Shown: in pieces, positions 11,641 through 23,879 of the stretch | Numbering within the stretch: position 1 is the first letter of the stretch | Layout: each line of letters starts with the position of its first letter | NCBI GenBank assembly: GCA_023213395.1 | Contig: CM041465.1 | Span: 16,740,001 to 16,804,000, forward strand | Source of the DNA: Cycas panzhihuaensis | Lineage: Eukaryota > Cycadophyta | Length of the DNA: 64,000 bases | Direction of reading: 5' to 3' | Notes under the pieces: generated by a model | The model's input: only the letters and a program-made list of their open reading frames with translations | What the model was told of the DNA's origin: nothing | Database searches by the model: none | Program-made: the position numbers and the translations under genes

Positions 11641-11894
11641 ACCTAACCCTTTTTCCTTCATTTTAGTATAAATCAAAAGGTTGAAAGAATAGGAGGAAAG
11701 GAGTCCCTATGAAGGACATAAGATACATTGTTAACATAATCCCAAATTTAGGACTCCTCCATCTAATTGTGTAGGCTAGTGGATTTAACCATCTCTTTTT
11801 ATATCCTAACCTTTTGTTACTTCATTCATATATTAGTTAAAATACATAATTAGGTAGAGACACCTTCTTAGGAGTTGGAAAAGGTGGTCCCTTA
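11641..11894. other. Unassigned left flank of G3
   Basis: About 250 bp of AT-rich sequence between the truncated C3 and the G3 target duplication. I see no coding or repeat signal in it. Confidence 0.4.
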
Positions 11895-11899
11895 GGTTC
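11895..11899. repeat. Left target-site duplication of G3 (GGTTC)
   Basis: GGTTC just before the 5' LTR is repeated at 28485-28489 just after the 3' LTR. A 5-bp duplication is normal for LTR retrotransposon insertion. Confidence 0.7.
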
Positions 11900-12259
11900 T
11901 ATATGTAGGTAGTTAAGTTTCAACCTTTTGTTATATCTATAGAGGTTGTAACTAACTTGGATCATAGTAGGTATAAATACTAGGAGGTAAGGATGTAAAA
12001 GTAGGTAGTTAATTTTGACAAATAGTCGTAATTCATTGGCTACTATTGCACGTAAGGGAGGTCTGCCATAATTTTGTATTATCATAAGCCATTCTATGTG
12101 TACTATTATGGGTCAGCTCTAGTTATGAGAGAACCAGAGTGACCCATCATAATATAATGACTATGGTTTTTGTTCTCCCATATATTACTATAAAATAGTA
12201 AATGTTTCAATTGTCTGATTCCTTGCTTGTTCCATATGAGATTTTGAATAAAGCACACA
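11900..12259 (+). repeat. G3 5' LTR
   Basis: Aligns over its whole length with 28124-28484. Shared blocks include TGTAGGTAGTTAAG, AACTTGGATCATAGTAGG, GGTATAAATACTAGGAGG (a TATAAATA promoter box) and the terminal GCACACA. The G3 LTRs differ by scattered transitions, indicating an old insertion. Confidence 0.85.
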
Positions 12260-12260
12260 T

Positions 12261-12272
12261 TGGTTCCATTGC
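12261..12272 (+). other. G3 candidate primer binding site
   Basis: TGGTTCCATTGC starts one base after the 5' LTR end, the usual PBS position, and begins with the required TGG. It does not match initiator tRNA-Met. I do not assign a tRNA. Confidence 0.45.
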
Positions 12273-12689
12273 TAAATTAAACCATAAGAATGGGTGAGAA
12301 TAATTAGAATTTTTAAGGGTTCTCTTCTATGCCACCCATAGTAGAAGTCAAGATGCATTATGATCGAGGGGAGCTCTAGGAGAAAGAAAGAATCCAAGCG
12401 GGGGTACGTAAACCCAGATTTATGATTACACCCAAGAAGCAGGTGAAGAGGTGACAATCTGCATGCTCAATAGAAAAAGGGAAATTAAAGAATAGGGAAA
12501 GAATAAAGGATCAAAATCTAGGTATAATAGAGACATAAATAGGTGAAGAACATAATTAGAGGTGAGTAGAAGGAGAGGATCTAACTAGAGACATTCAAGC
12601 ATTAAGTGCAGACGAAGATATTTAACACAATTCTATTGAAGGAATTTTACAAAAAATAGAAGCAACTAAGGAGAATTCCATTGAGTTAG

Positions 12690-13960
12690 GTATATATAGT
12701 GTAGTATAACAAGCGTGGGATCATCATTTGTTGGAAATTTGAACTCCAAGCCACATAATAAACCCCCTATTCAAGTTGCCCATGGTGACTCTAGGGAGTA
12801 CTATAGGAGGTATAATGGGAGGAGGCCAAAGTGGGATATTGGGTGGAGGAAATCTAGTAAATACAACCCCATATATTATGGTGAAAAGTGATTCAATATT
12901 TTTTAGCCTCCAATTTGATGGCACTACAGATCTTAGTGATCATTTGGCATTATTCAAAAATATAATTTAGATAAAATGGATCATGGATCAAGAGGAAATC
13001 AAGGCTCATTTCTTTTCAACATTAAGGGGCCCCACAGTAGCATGGTTCCAATATGTCATAGGCCAACAACTAAATTGGGAGCAATTACAAGATCAAATTC
13101 TTAGTCAATTTCAAAAACTGAGGAACCCAATAGCTATCTTGTAAGCTTTGGAAGATATCCGTCAATACCCAGGGGAATCTGTAAATGATTTTGATGGAAG
13201 AATGCAAGATATAATGAATAAGATGCAGGCACCAATAGTAATCAACCTAATGATGGCAATGGAATATTTTGTACAAGGGTTGATACCTCAATTGTGAGAT
13301 AAGGTAATATTGCATCCAATGAATAATTATGAGCAAGTAAGGGAGTTAGTATTGAAATTTGAAAATAAAATGAAATCAGGTTATTCCCAGATGATGATAT
13401 AGCCCTTAGTATATTGTTCTAATACACTAGTATAATCCATATCACAAATGGGTATGAATCTAGAAATTGAAGCCTTGAAGAAATAAGTACAAGCATTGAA
13501 GCAACAACCTACAGTTTATGTTCCAAATAATATGCAACGCATGTAGAAATTAGAAAAACTTTGCATAGAATTATCTCAATTGCGATTGGAAAAATTAAGA
13601 GAAAATAATTGGTGTCCTTTGTCATGTAATCAATAAAAGGAGTCTAGAGGATCTATGAAATGGTGTGAGATTTATTGAAGGAATAATCATAACACATGGG
13701 AATGTTACTTTCGACTAAAAAATAATGAAGGTGAAATACATAATGTTTATTCAGAAAAGATAGAAAAGGGAGTTGTAAAATAATATAAAGGTAAGACAAG
13801 AACTATTTGTTGTTTCTTATGCCAAAGGTGGGGGCATTTTAGATTGGAATATCAATTAGAGAAAAAAGAGGGAGAATACATTTGTGAGGAATATGGACCA
13901 GTAGATCACGAGTGGTCTAATTATCATAAGAATAATAAGATATAGAATACTAATTTGGTG
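12690..13960 (+). pseudogene. G3 gag remnant
   Basis: The translation begins near a Gly-rich stretch (GGIMGGGQSGILGGG) and runs through a retrotransposon gag domain: SLQFDGTTDLSDHLALF, then IKAHFFSTLRGPTVAWFQ, then W.QL.DQILSQF, then SVNDFDGRMQDI. A downstream cluster of Cys/His pairs (C.IY.RNNHNTWEC, CCFLCQRWGHFRLEY, CEEYGPVDHEW; about 13660-13925) looks like up to three zinc knuckles, the last two partly decayed. Several TAG or TAA codons interrupt one otherwise continuous frame. Confidence 0.75.
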
Positions 13961-14329
13961 GATATGATTTTGGATTAAGAAAATCCATCTTATCTATAGA
14001 CATGAAGCAATAAATTGATGGGACCCCTTCCTACTCAAGATAATTTTCTAGATCCAATTGTAGAGAAACAATGGGAGAAATGCAAGAAGAAAAGCAATCG
14101 GGAAGATTTAAAGGCTTGCATTACAAGAGGAGGATAACCCAATCACCAGAAGGTATGAATCCTTAGTAGAGGTTACAAACTATGAAGGATATACTAACTA
14201 AATTAGGAGTCTTAATTCCTATATCAGTTGTATTTAAATATTAGGAAATAGGGTACTTCCAACAAATGATTTTAGATCAAATTGAGAAACCAGTTCTTAG
14301 AATTATAAAGGATACATAAATAGACCCCA

Positions 14330-15036
14330 GAGTTCTAATGATGATGTTTGGAACTACATTATATAGAACTATTATAGACATGGGCTCAGGGGTAAACATA
14401 CTTTCTAAATCCTCATGGATAGTAATGTGAAGGCCCAATGTGGTTACTCTAGACTATTTAATTAGACTAGCAAATCAATTACAAGTCAGGCCCTTGGGAA
14501 CGTTATTGTATATTCTAGTAACCATGGCAGAAGTAACCATATTATTAGATTTTGTAGTAGTTTAGATGTAGGACTAAAAGAAGATATACCTAGCGTTATT
14601 AGGAAGACCATGGTTATTAGTCATAAAAATAATCTACGACTAGGGAAAACATACCTTTACATTGCTAGTGGGAGAAAAAATAGTAACTTTTTCCTTATGT
14701 TCAGATGGACCAAAGATAGAAAAGATTGAAGATGAAGGAAGAGCTTCCTCTACAACAACAACATCAAAATCTAGAATGAGTTCATGTTCTAAAACAACAT
14801 TCCAGATACAACCAAGATTGCCAAATAGTCCCTCATCCTCTTATATGTTGAATTGGTTATATAATACTTGGGAAGAAATAGAACCAGTGGAATACTATCA
14901 TATGGAAAGTTGTAAAGATACTTTAGAAGAAAATGATGAGGAGTTAGTTCAATCAGAAAGAATCCAAAGGAAATCTACTAAATACAATACTATTCCACAA
15001 TTATGTAATACAAATTTAAGGAATAAAAGGCAGTAA
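14330..15036 (+). pseudogene. G3 protease and protease-RT linker remnant
   Basis: The active-site region reads TIIDMGSGVNILS, where families normally have D-S/T-G. Downstream is LALLGRPWL, the conserved second half of the retropepsin fold. A 124-codon open stretch (14662-15036) continues as a Ser/Thr/Glu-rich linker toward RT. The enzyme would process the polyprotein; stops in the first half make it inactive. Confidence 0.7.
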
Positions 15037-15149
15037 CAATTTTTGTATTTGATGTTTTTTTACTCATAAACCTAAATTGAGTATAGAGTGTAATTCCAAA
15101 TAACTAAAATTTTTCCTTTTTACAAGAATGTTCAAAAAATGGTGGGATG

Positions 15150-16290
15150 GATTAAAATCTTTCAAATGCAAGAAGCATATTATTTTCAAATAGAAAAGGA
15201 CAATGTAACAGAATAGAGTATTGATAATACACCAGCTTATCCATTAGGCCCAGATGGTAAAACAGTAATAAGAGAAAAGCTAAAAACATAGGAGATTAAT
15301 ATCGAGACTGAGGAACATCCACGAATGATCATTGTGGGTGACTATTGGAAGGAAGAAATGGTGCAGCAAGCAACTGCACTATTTTTAGAATTCAAAGATG
15401 TCTTTGCCTAGTCTTACAAAGACCTAAAGGGTATTCTGCCAGAGTTGGGAGAACATAAAATTGAGCTGATAGAAGGAGAAAAATTGGCAAGGCAAAGACC
15501 ATATCATATGAATCCTAAGAATAAAGAATGAGTTAAGGCCAAATTAGATAAATTGTTGTAAGTTGATTATATTTTTGAAGTCAAAAATAGTGAGTGGGTG
15601 AGTCCCATAATGGTTGTCCTAAATAAAAATGGGAAATTGAGAGTTTGTGTGGATTATAGAGCCTTAAATAAAGCCAGCAAGAAGGATCTGTTTCTAATTC
15701 CTTTTACAAAGGATATTTTGGAAAACGTTGTAGGACATGAGATATACTCATTCATTGATGGATTTAGCATATATAATCAGGTCTAAATCATACCTAAGGA
15801 TCAATTAAAGTCAACCTTCATCACATAATAGCATACATATGTATTTCAGATAATGCCCTTTGGACTTACAAATGCTCTGGCAACATTCCAAAGAGTCATT
15901 CTTAACATTTTAAAATAAACAATAGGGAAAACAATTGAAGTATTTCTGGATGATTGGACATTATTCACTCTATTAAAAAATCATTTGGAATATTTATGGT
16001 CAATGTTGGAAACTTGTAAGAAAAATAATCTTTGCTTGAATCTTGCGAAATGCACCTTTATAGTGCCGTTTGGAACCTTGTTAGGATATGTAGTAACAAA
16101 AGAAGGATTGTTAATGGATCCAAATAAGGTTACAATAATTTTAAATTTTCCAGTACCAAAAACTCAAAAGCAAGTGAAAACATTCTTAGGAATGATAGGA
16201 TATTATCAAAAATTTATAAAGGATTATGCTCAGATAGCAAATCCTTTGGAAATTTTATTAAAAAAGAAGATGAAATGGCAATGTCACCTT
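15150..16290 (+). pseudogene. G3 reverse transcriptase remnant
   Basis: Blocks appear in order: LFLEFKDVFA, ILPELGEHKIEL, SPIMVVLNKNGKLRVCVDYRALNKA, GHEIYSFIDGFSIYNQV, IMPFGLTNALATFQRV, EVFLDDW (catalytic DD), KCTFIVPFGTLLGYVV, MDPNKV, and TFLGMIGYYQKFI. These are clear Ty3/gypsy RT motifs. The stops at about 15784, 15828 and 15916 are single-base changes. Confidence 0.85.
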
Positions 16291-16770
16291 CAGCAGCAAT
16301 TAGCATTTGAATTAGTGAAAAAAATGATAGCTCAAGTGCCAATCTTGAGGTTTCCAGATTGGGATAAACCCTTTCATGTATATATAGATACTTCTTTATT
16401 CGTAGATGGGTGCGTATTGACACAACCATAAGATGATAAGATTGATTTATCCATTTATTTTGTGAGCAAAAAATTGATAGATGCTGAAAAGAAATATTCA
16501 ATAACTAAACATAAAGGATTAGGCATGGTGTATGAGTCTAGAAATTTAGGCATTATATATTAGCTAATCCAATTATTTTTTTGTTGATCACCAGGTGCTT
16601 CAATATTTAATTAATAAGCCCATTGTCTAAGGAAGAATTAGTAAATGACTCATATTGTTTTAGGAATTTAATTTTAAGATTATTATAAAAAAATGAGCTA
16701 AACATACAGTCCAGGATGTGGTATCAAGAGAAATGGATGGGGAGCTAGTAACAAGTATTCAAGAAAATTT
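16291..16770 (+). pseudogene. G3 RNase H remnant
   Basis: AF.L.KKMIAQVPILRFPDWDKPFHVYIDTS marks the start of the gypsy RNase H, followed by IYFVSKKL.DAEKKYSITK and GLGMVY. The third section is frame-shifted and less clear. It aligns with the RNase H in other gypsy Pol proteins just after RT. Confidence 0.75.
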
Positions 16771-16779
16771 TCTGGATGT

Positions 16780-18010
16780 AGACTTGTTCGCTATTCAAGC
16801 AGCACCTAAGTGGTACAAGGATATCGCACAATTTTTGTCAATAGGATAAATACCAATAAGGATGGAGCATGTCGAATGACAAAGTTTTATTAAAAAGACC
16901 TTTCCCTTCCAATTGATTCAAGGAATACTATATACAATGGGACCCGACTAAATTTTAAGAAGATGTATAATAGGACACGAAGTGGAAGCTGCTATCAAAG
17001 AAATCCATAAAGGAGTTGTAGCAAAACATCAAGGTGTAGAATCTACGAGTAGAGAAATTCTACTAGCAGGTTTATGGTGGCCTATAATCTTTGAAGATAT
17101 ACAAAAGTGGGTGTAGAGTTGTAATGTATGTTAATGGTTTGTGAAGCCAACAAGAAACTATTTAATGCCTTTATATCCTATATTGGCTCAAGTGCCATTT
17201 AAAAAATGGAGATTAGACTTTATTAGACCAATTAGCCCACCAACTCGATACACAAATGCAAGATACATCTTGGTTGCCATAGATTTTCTAGCAAAATGGA
17301 TAGAGGCCAAAGTAATAAAAACATGCGATGTGCAAAGTACTATCAGGTTTCTTTACAAAATGATAATCATTTGATTTGGTTGTCCATTGGAGATTGTTTT
17401 AGATCAAGGTAGAAGTTTTCTTAATGAAATAATAAAGCAATTGATGCAAGAATTTTTGATTCAACATTCCAATTCTTCTCCATATTACCCAAGACCGAAT
17501 GGCTAGGTAGAAAGCACAAATAAAATTTTAAAGATGGCTTTGTCAAAAATTTGTAACCAATGACATATAGTTTGGGAAGAGCACCTCCATTCAGTCTTAT
17601 GGGTAGACAAGATAACAGTAAATCAACCACATAAGAAAATTCTATTTTAGTTAGTTTATAGCCAGGAAGTTGTACTCTCCTTAGAATTTTAGATGGAAAG
17701 TTTAAGGGTGGTATCAGAATTGTGGTTCTCAGAGGTTGATTCGTGAGATCATGCTACGTTGACCTGATGAAGCTGGACAAAAAATAGGAAAGAGCTTGGT
17801 GAGAATTAAAAGCAGAGAAGATGAGAAGAAAGGCATGGAATAATCAACACCTTAAAGTTCCATAGTTCTAGGAAGGAGATATTGTTTTGCTTTATGATAG
17901 TAAATTTTAAATTAATCTAGGCAAACTGAAGTTAAGATGGCTCAACCCAGACAGGGTAAATCATATTTGGATAAATGGAGTAGTGTGACTCTAACAACTC
18001 GATGGAACAT
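16780..18010 (+). pseudogene. G3 integrase remnant
   Basis: The zinc-binding HHCC region is clear: GHEV...EIHKGVVAKHQGVESTSREILLAGLWWP, then W..SCNVC. The core has the first Asp in WRLDFIRPISPP, the second in EIVLDQGRSFLNEI and the Glu in PNG.VESTNKIL, giving the DDE triad. The C-terminal part (about 17640-18010) has no evident chromodomain. Point stops (for example at 17371 and 17503) and frame slips inactivate it. Confidence 0.8.
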
Positions 18011-18131
18011 TGTTTGAAAATCTAGTCAACAGAAGTTGACTAAAAAGGTATATTACAAAAAAATAAAAAAAGGAAAAAAAAAAAGAGCATAAGAACCATA
18101 AGAATAGAATTCCTTTATGACTATCATCATG

Positions 18132-19470
18132 GAGGCAAACAGTTATAAGAAAGGTGTAATCTAGAAATCAAGACACAAAGTTGTAACTAGGATGACTCAG
18201 AAGCAAAGTTACAACTTGAAAACAAAGTTGTAACTCAGAAGAAAAGTTGCAACCTAGATGCAAAGTTGCAACTCAGATGCAAAGTTACAATCGGGATGTA
18301 AAGTTATAACTCATAACTAGGATGCAGAGTTGTAACTTGGATGTAAAGTTGTAACTTGGAAGTAAAGTTGCAACCTAGAAGTAAAGTTACAACTTAGACG
18401 TAAAGTTGCAACCAGGATGTAAGTTATAACTCAGAACCAAGATGCAAAGTTAAAACTTAGAAGCAAAGTTGCAACTCAAAAGTAAAGCTTGTAACCTAGA
18501 TATAAAGTTATAACTCAGATGCAAAGTTGCAATCAGGATACAAAGTTTCAACATAGAACCAAGGTGTAGAGTTGTAACTTGGACACAAAGTTATAACTAG
18601 GAGCAAAGTTACAACTTAGAATTAGGACACAGAGTTACAACTTAGAAGTAAAGTTGCAACTAGGATGACTTAGAAGCAAAGTCATAACTCATAAACAAAA
18701 TTGTAACTTGGAAGCAAAGTTGCAACCTAGACGCAAAGTTGCAACTCAAACGTAAAGTTGCAACTAGGATGCAAAGTTGTAACTCAAAACCAGGACACAG
18801 AGTTGTAACTTGGATGCAAAGTTATAACTAAGATGACTCAGAAGCAAAGTCACAACTCGAAAGCAAAGTTACAACTCAGACACAAAGTTGCAACTAGGAT
18901 GCAAAGTTGTAACTCGAAAGCAAAGTTGCAACTTAGACACAAAGTTATAACCAAGATACAAAGTTGCAACTTGGACATAAAGTTGCAACTAGGATAACTC
19001 AAAAGCAAATTCATAACTTAGAAGCAAAGTTGTAACTAGGATGCAAAGTTGCAACTCGGACACAAAGTTGCAAGTAGGATGACTTAGAAGCAAAGTTGTA
19101 ACTCAGACGTATAATTGCAACTTGAAAGCAAAGATGAAAACTCAGACAAAAAGTTGCAACTAAGAGGAAAAATTATAACTAGGATACAAAGTTGCAACTC
19201 AAATATAAAGATTGCAACTCAGTTGCAAAGTTGGTACAAGAACATCAAGTCATAACTTAAAGGAAAAAGTGTTGCATAAATGTAAAGTTGCCATTAGGAT
19301 GCAAAGTTACAACTTGAATGTAAATCTGCAACCTAATGTGAAGTTCCAATATGGATGTAAACTTCCAATTTAGATGCAAAGTTACAATGGGAATAAGAGA
19401 TTAGAACTCAGACGAAAAGTAGTAACTTGGATGTAAAGTTACGATCTAAAAGTCATAACCTAGTAATACA
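18132..19470 (+). repeat. Tandem-repeat array, about 19-bp unit
   Basis: About 65-70 degenerate copies of a roughly 19-bp unit approximating GATGCAAAGTTGCAACTCA. Alternate forms carry TAAC/CAAC and AGAAG/GGATG variants. A larger intermittent period is marked by the phrase GGATGACT(C/T)AGAAG, which recurs at several places. The array lies between integrase and the extra ORF of G3, so it belongs to the element rather than to a centromeric satellite. There is no long ORF through it. Confidence 0.9.
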
Positions 19471-19729
19471 ATGTAATTAGAGGCAGACTTATAAACTTAA
19501 GGAGGGGCTACAACAGGGAAGTAAGATTGTAATTCAAGATTAATTTGGAATTATTACTTGAAGCCAAAAGGGGTAGAAAGAAGCAGAATCAGAGAGTGTA
19601 GTAATTGGAATAATGAAATGGTAAATGGAAAATAGACCATTGGAGTATTAAAATTTAAATAGAAGGTCATATCAAATTGATACAGATGAAATCAAAAAGA
19701 ATCATGAGAAAGGCAAGTATTAATGGTGA

Positions 19730-20557
19730 TGGCAACGAAGTGACAGAAGAAAAGTAACGATAACTGGTTGATACATATACCAAATTAAATCAAGTGTGAT
19801 GAAAATGACAAGTGGCTAACATTTATTGGATGGATGTAATGGAGGTACATCGAGAGTTCCAACCGAGTAATTACAACCACAAAAATAGTCATGATGGTTT
19901 TGCATAGTAAGGAGGAATTCAAATAACGAAATTATAATAGAACCACTATAGCTTTTGAAGACAAAGGGATCAATGGTGAAGGAATTCCAAGGATTAATAG
20001 AATGGCACAAATACAAATCAATTTATGTGAAGGCAATGATGATAAGATTAGGCATGAATGGTGGGATATGCTAGAAGATGACCAAAGAAAGGTAACTTTG
20101 ACAAAAGCAGGATTTGCTTAATATGTACAAGTTGGATTATTTCCACCAGCAACTCATTTCTTGATAGACATGATCCAATTGGTAGCCTAATAACCAGAGA
20201 TTCTAGACACCTTAACCTGAGAAATTGTGGATATTTCAAGTTTACTTGAGATAGGTAGAATGGTACTTAGGGATAAAATAATTCCCTAGGAGAAGGTAGT
20301 GGAGGAATTGGGCACCCAAGTTATAAATGTATCCACCTCAGGAATTTAGATTGCCAGCATAGTGGATTGGTTAACATGCTAGGTAGCATATTTTTTATTC
20401 AAAAGGGTAATATTAAACCAAAAAAAATCATTTATACCCATAGAAATAAGGACATCTTTATTATAGGTAGCATGTAGAGTAAGGTTTAATTGGGTTGTGT
20501 TTCTTAGAGGGAGGATTCTGGAAAAATTGGCAAATATTAAAATGAAACTTTAATCAG
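19730..20557 (+). pseudogene. G3 extra ORF, 5' part (before C4 insertion)
   Basis: A single frame, clearest from ATG 20002 and plausibly starting upstream, reads through to the C4 target site. It has point stops but no frameshift after 20002. Visible features include HEWWDMLEDDQRKVTLTKAG, FPPATHFLIDMIQL, EILDTLT.EIVDISSLLE and VRFNWVVFLRGRILEKL. I do not recognise the family. Plant Ty3/gypsy elements are known to carry extra ORFs of unclear role between pol and the 3' LTR, and this fits that class by position. Its continuation is at 26931. Confidence 0.6.
20553..20557. repeat. Left target-site duplication of C4 (ATCAG)
   Basis: ATCAG is repeated exactly at 26926-26930 on the other side of C4. 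Confidence 0.9.
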
Positions 20558-20915
20558 TATTCAGGAACATGAAAACATACACATGTGTTCCCATCCGAAG
20601 GATCTTTTAACCATACACAACAAGCACAAGAAAAATATACACAGAAGACATGCACATAACATAGGATATACGTGGGAAAACCCTTTCGAGAAAAAACCCA
20701 CCATAAAAGGATCCTCGAGGGATCATTGATTATTTCACAATGAACTTCCATATCAAATACACAAGGCCTCAAGGCATATATACTCTTAAAGAGGTGTCAC
20801 CCATTTAGGGTTGTGACCCTCTAAATAAATCGCACCTATTGGCTCACACCCTTTCACATAATTAAACCACATTAACATTAATTAAGTGGCTTAATAATTA
20901 ACTGCCACACTAACA
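20558..20915 (-). repeat. C4 3' LTR
   Basis: On the minus strand it starts TGTTAGTGTGG at 20915 and ends at 20558. It includes a TATATATGCC promoter-like box. About 92% identical to 26568-26925. The inner purine-rich tract (CCCCACATTCACATTAAGGGGGGAT on the minus strand, 20916-20940) serves as polypurine tract. Confidence 0.9.
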
Positions 20916-21145
20916 TCCCCCCTTAATGTGAATGTGGGGAACTTGCAACATGTAGTAATTGAGTTATCACGAAGACTGAGACTATCCTGTAGCTTCTTTA
21001 TCCTTGCCAATACATCCCCCCTCAAGGATAACATCGGTGAGTCCTAATTTGGTATGTATCTTCGTGAATTGGTCTTCAGTGAGTGGCTTGGTGAACACAT
21101 CCATAAGTTGTAATTCACTCAGACAATAGTCGACCTACAATTTCC

Positions 21146-21560
21146 CTAACTTAATCTTTCACGAATGTAATAGTGATGAATCTCGATATGCTTTGTATGC
21201 ACATGAAACTCTGGATTCTTTGACAGACGAATGGTACTCTGATTATCAACAAAGAGAATTGGATGTCCATTGGAAATGCCAAGAAATTCTAAGAGACCTT
21301 GCAACCATACTATTTCTTTCATACCAACACTAAGTCCTTGATATTCTGCTTCTATAGAAGAGAGCACCACTGTCTGCTACTTCTTTGATTGCCATGAAAC
21401 AAATCCATTGCCAGTACTAAACAGGTATCCAATAGTGGACTTTCAATCGTCAGAATCTCCTCCCCAATCAGCATATATGTAGCCATGCAACCTAATCTTC
21501 TCACCTCTGTGGTATTCAAGACTAAGATTGATTATCCTCTTCAAATATTTTAGAATCTAT
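21146..21560 (-). pseudogene. C4 copia RNase H remnant
   Basis: On the minus strand an open stretch of 74 codons gives VLSSIEAEYQGLSVGMKEIVWLQGLLEFLG, then ILFVDNQSTIRLSKNPEFHVHTKHIEI and HHYYIRE. These are the canonical E-AEY, DNQS-I and KNP-H-RTKHI motifs of copia RNase H. The preceding part (21370-21560) has a stop or two. It removes genomic RNA during reverse transcription in active elements. Confidence 0.85.
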
Positions 21561-21566
21561 TTTGCA

Positions 21567-22600
21567 GCCACTAAATGAGGCTCCTGAGGATTCTGCATGT
21601 AGCAGGAAACCAATCCAATAGGGTATGCGATATCTGGCCTGGTATAAGTTAAATAAATAAGACTCCCTGCTAGCTGGTGATATTTTGTTCCATCTATAAA
21701 AGGTTGGGCCATATCCTTATGCAATCTTACACCTTTTACATATGGTGTTGCAACAGGTTTACAGTTCTACATCCCAAATCTTTCCAGTAAGTTCTTCACA
21801 CACTGCGATTGCAACAACACGATCCTATCTTCCATCTGCCTGATCTGAATGCCCAAAAAATAGTGAAGTTTCCCAAGATCTGTCATGTCAAATGAAGCTC
21901 CCAAATTGGATTTGACTTCAGCTATAGCCTTGCCACGATTACTGTTGATGATTAGATCATCCACATACACCATACAAGCAACTACAAAAGTCCCTCTTTT
22001 TTTCACATACAGATTCGGGTTGAGTTCTGAATTTCAAAACCTTCAGCTTTCAACTTGGCATCCATCTTCTCAAACCAAGCATGAGGTACTTATTTCAAGC
22101 CATGGATTGATTTCTTCAAATGGAAAACAAGATGCTCCTAGCCATCCTTAATGAATCCTAGAGGCTGCGACATGTATATCTCCTCCTTAAGATCCCTACT
22201 AAGGAAAGTGGACTTAATGTCCATTTGGTATAACTCCCAATCTAGTGCAACTACTAAGGAAATAAGTAAGCAGACTGTTATCATTCTAGAGACTGGTGCA
22301 AACATCTCCTCATAGTTAATTCCTTCTTTTTGCTTGAATACCTACACAACAAGTCTGGCCTTGTACTTGTCCACCTCTCCATCAGAGTAGAACTTTGTCT
22401 TATAGACCCACTTGCATCCTACAAGATTCTTTAACAGAGGTAGTGGAACCAAATCCCATGTATTGTTCTTCATCAGATAACCATATTCTTCCTCCATTGA
22501 AGCTCTTCATCTTGGATCTCCTTTCACTTCAGTAAATGAATCATGATCATTGGAGTCATTGGTGTCTACCAGTAGAGTTCAACTCACATGCTGACTTCTA
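21567..22600 (-). pseudogene. C4 copia reverse transcriptase remnant
   Basis: On the minus strand, in order: NTWDLVPLPL, KWVYKTKFYSDGEVDKYKARLVV, GINYEEMFAPVSRM, WELYQMDIKSTFLS.DLKEEIYMSQPLGF, HLKKSIHGLK, then ACMVYVDDLIINSN (catalytic YVDD) and DLGKLHYFLGIQI. These are textbook copia RT blocks. Stops include the Q to TAG in 'GLKQ', and a frame break occurs near 22010. Confidence 0.88.
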
Positions 22601-22889
22601 GTTCATCTATCATCAGTTAGGGTTTGCATTTCCACATCAGAATCTTTTAAGAGTTTTCCTTGCCTATAAAGGTATAGAAGGACCCATTGCTAGAGGTACT
22701 TCTTGTTATGGTGGCTCCTCACTATTATTAGTCCTACTTGGTCCTACTTCGTCAGGTGCTACAGTGACTGGCTCATCGTCCTCTTTGGTTAAAGAATCTG
22801 GGAGTAGGAGGGTAGAAAGGTTCCCTTGATGCTCTTTCATCATGATATGTTGATGACTCGTCAAATTTAACATCCTGACTAACCACAAT

Positions 22890-23720
22890 CTTCTCCTCCT
22901 GTGGATCCCATAGTCTATAGGCTTTGTTCTCCATGCAATACCCCATAAATATACACTTCAGACTCTTTCAATCTAGTTTCTTACGAGTATCATCAGGGAT
23001 ATGGGTGTACACTATACACCCAAACATTCTCAAATGCCTAATGGTAGGCTTCCAACTGATCCATTTCTCTTCAGGGGTCACTGCGAACTACTTGAGTGGG
23101 TATCCGATTTAAAATATAAACAACACTCACCATAGCCTCTGCCTAAAACTTCGGTGGCAGGTTTTTAGCATGCACCATACACTTTTCCATCTCCATTATG
23201 GTATGATTCTTTCTTTCAACAACTCTATTCTGTTGTGGGATATACGAGATCAGAAACTCCCCGCTTATACCATCGCTATGAGAACTGTTTAAACGTATGA
23301 TTATCATATTCCTTACCATTATCACTTTGTAAAGTTTTTATTTTCTTATCACTTTCATTTTCAACCATCGCTTTCCAATCACAGAAGCGATCAAATATGT
23401 CTAACTTATTCTTGAGAAAATAAACCTAAGATTTCCTAGTGTAATCATCCATAAACACAAGTATATATTGGGCTCCTAATATTGAAGGGTTTGGGAGTGG
23501 TCCCATAATGTCTGAGTGCACAAGCTCTATCTTCTCCTTGGCTCTCCAAGTGTTATCCTGAGCAAAAGGATAGCGATGATGCTTGCCATACATGCATCTT
23601 TCGCATATACCGTCTGAGCAGGAAACTGACGGTAGTCCTTCTACTATCTTCAACCTCCTTAGAAGTATAATAATCATGTAATTAAGGTGCCCAAGGTGAT
23701 TATGCCACAGTTTACTTTCA
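22890..23720 (-). pseudogene. C4 copia integrase remnant
   Basis: On the minus strand: LWHNHLGHLNYMIIILL and CERCMYGKHHRYPF give the HHCC zinc site. IELVHSDIMGPLPNPSILGAQYILVFMDDYTRKS carries the first catalytic Asp, TLQSDNGKEYDN the second, and YIPQQNRVVERKNHTIMEME the Glu. A frame change lies between the second Asp and the Glu (about 23290). The C-terminal segment (22900-23110) is weaker. Confidence 0.85.
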
Positions 23721-23879
23721 TTATCTATACTGGCAACAAAGGCATAGGACTTCTTCTGATATTGAAACTTTTTAAATACCCAAATGTTATCCCTGACTTT
23801 CTCGGTAGCTACGATAACAAAGTTCTATTTTGGGTCCTTTATTAGACACTTATCATCATAGAGCTCTACTTTCATACCT

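Noticed and set aside
16214-16501. 95-codon minus-strand ORF
   Set aside because: Antisense shadow of G3 RT/RNase H on the plus strand.
18132-19470. Repeat array considered as a CRISPR array
   Set aside because: Units are directly adjacent without unique spacers, and the locus is inside a plant retrotransposon.
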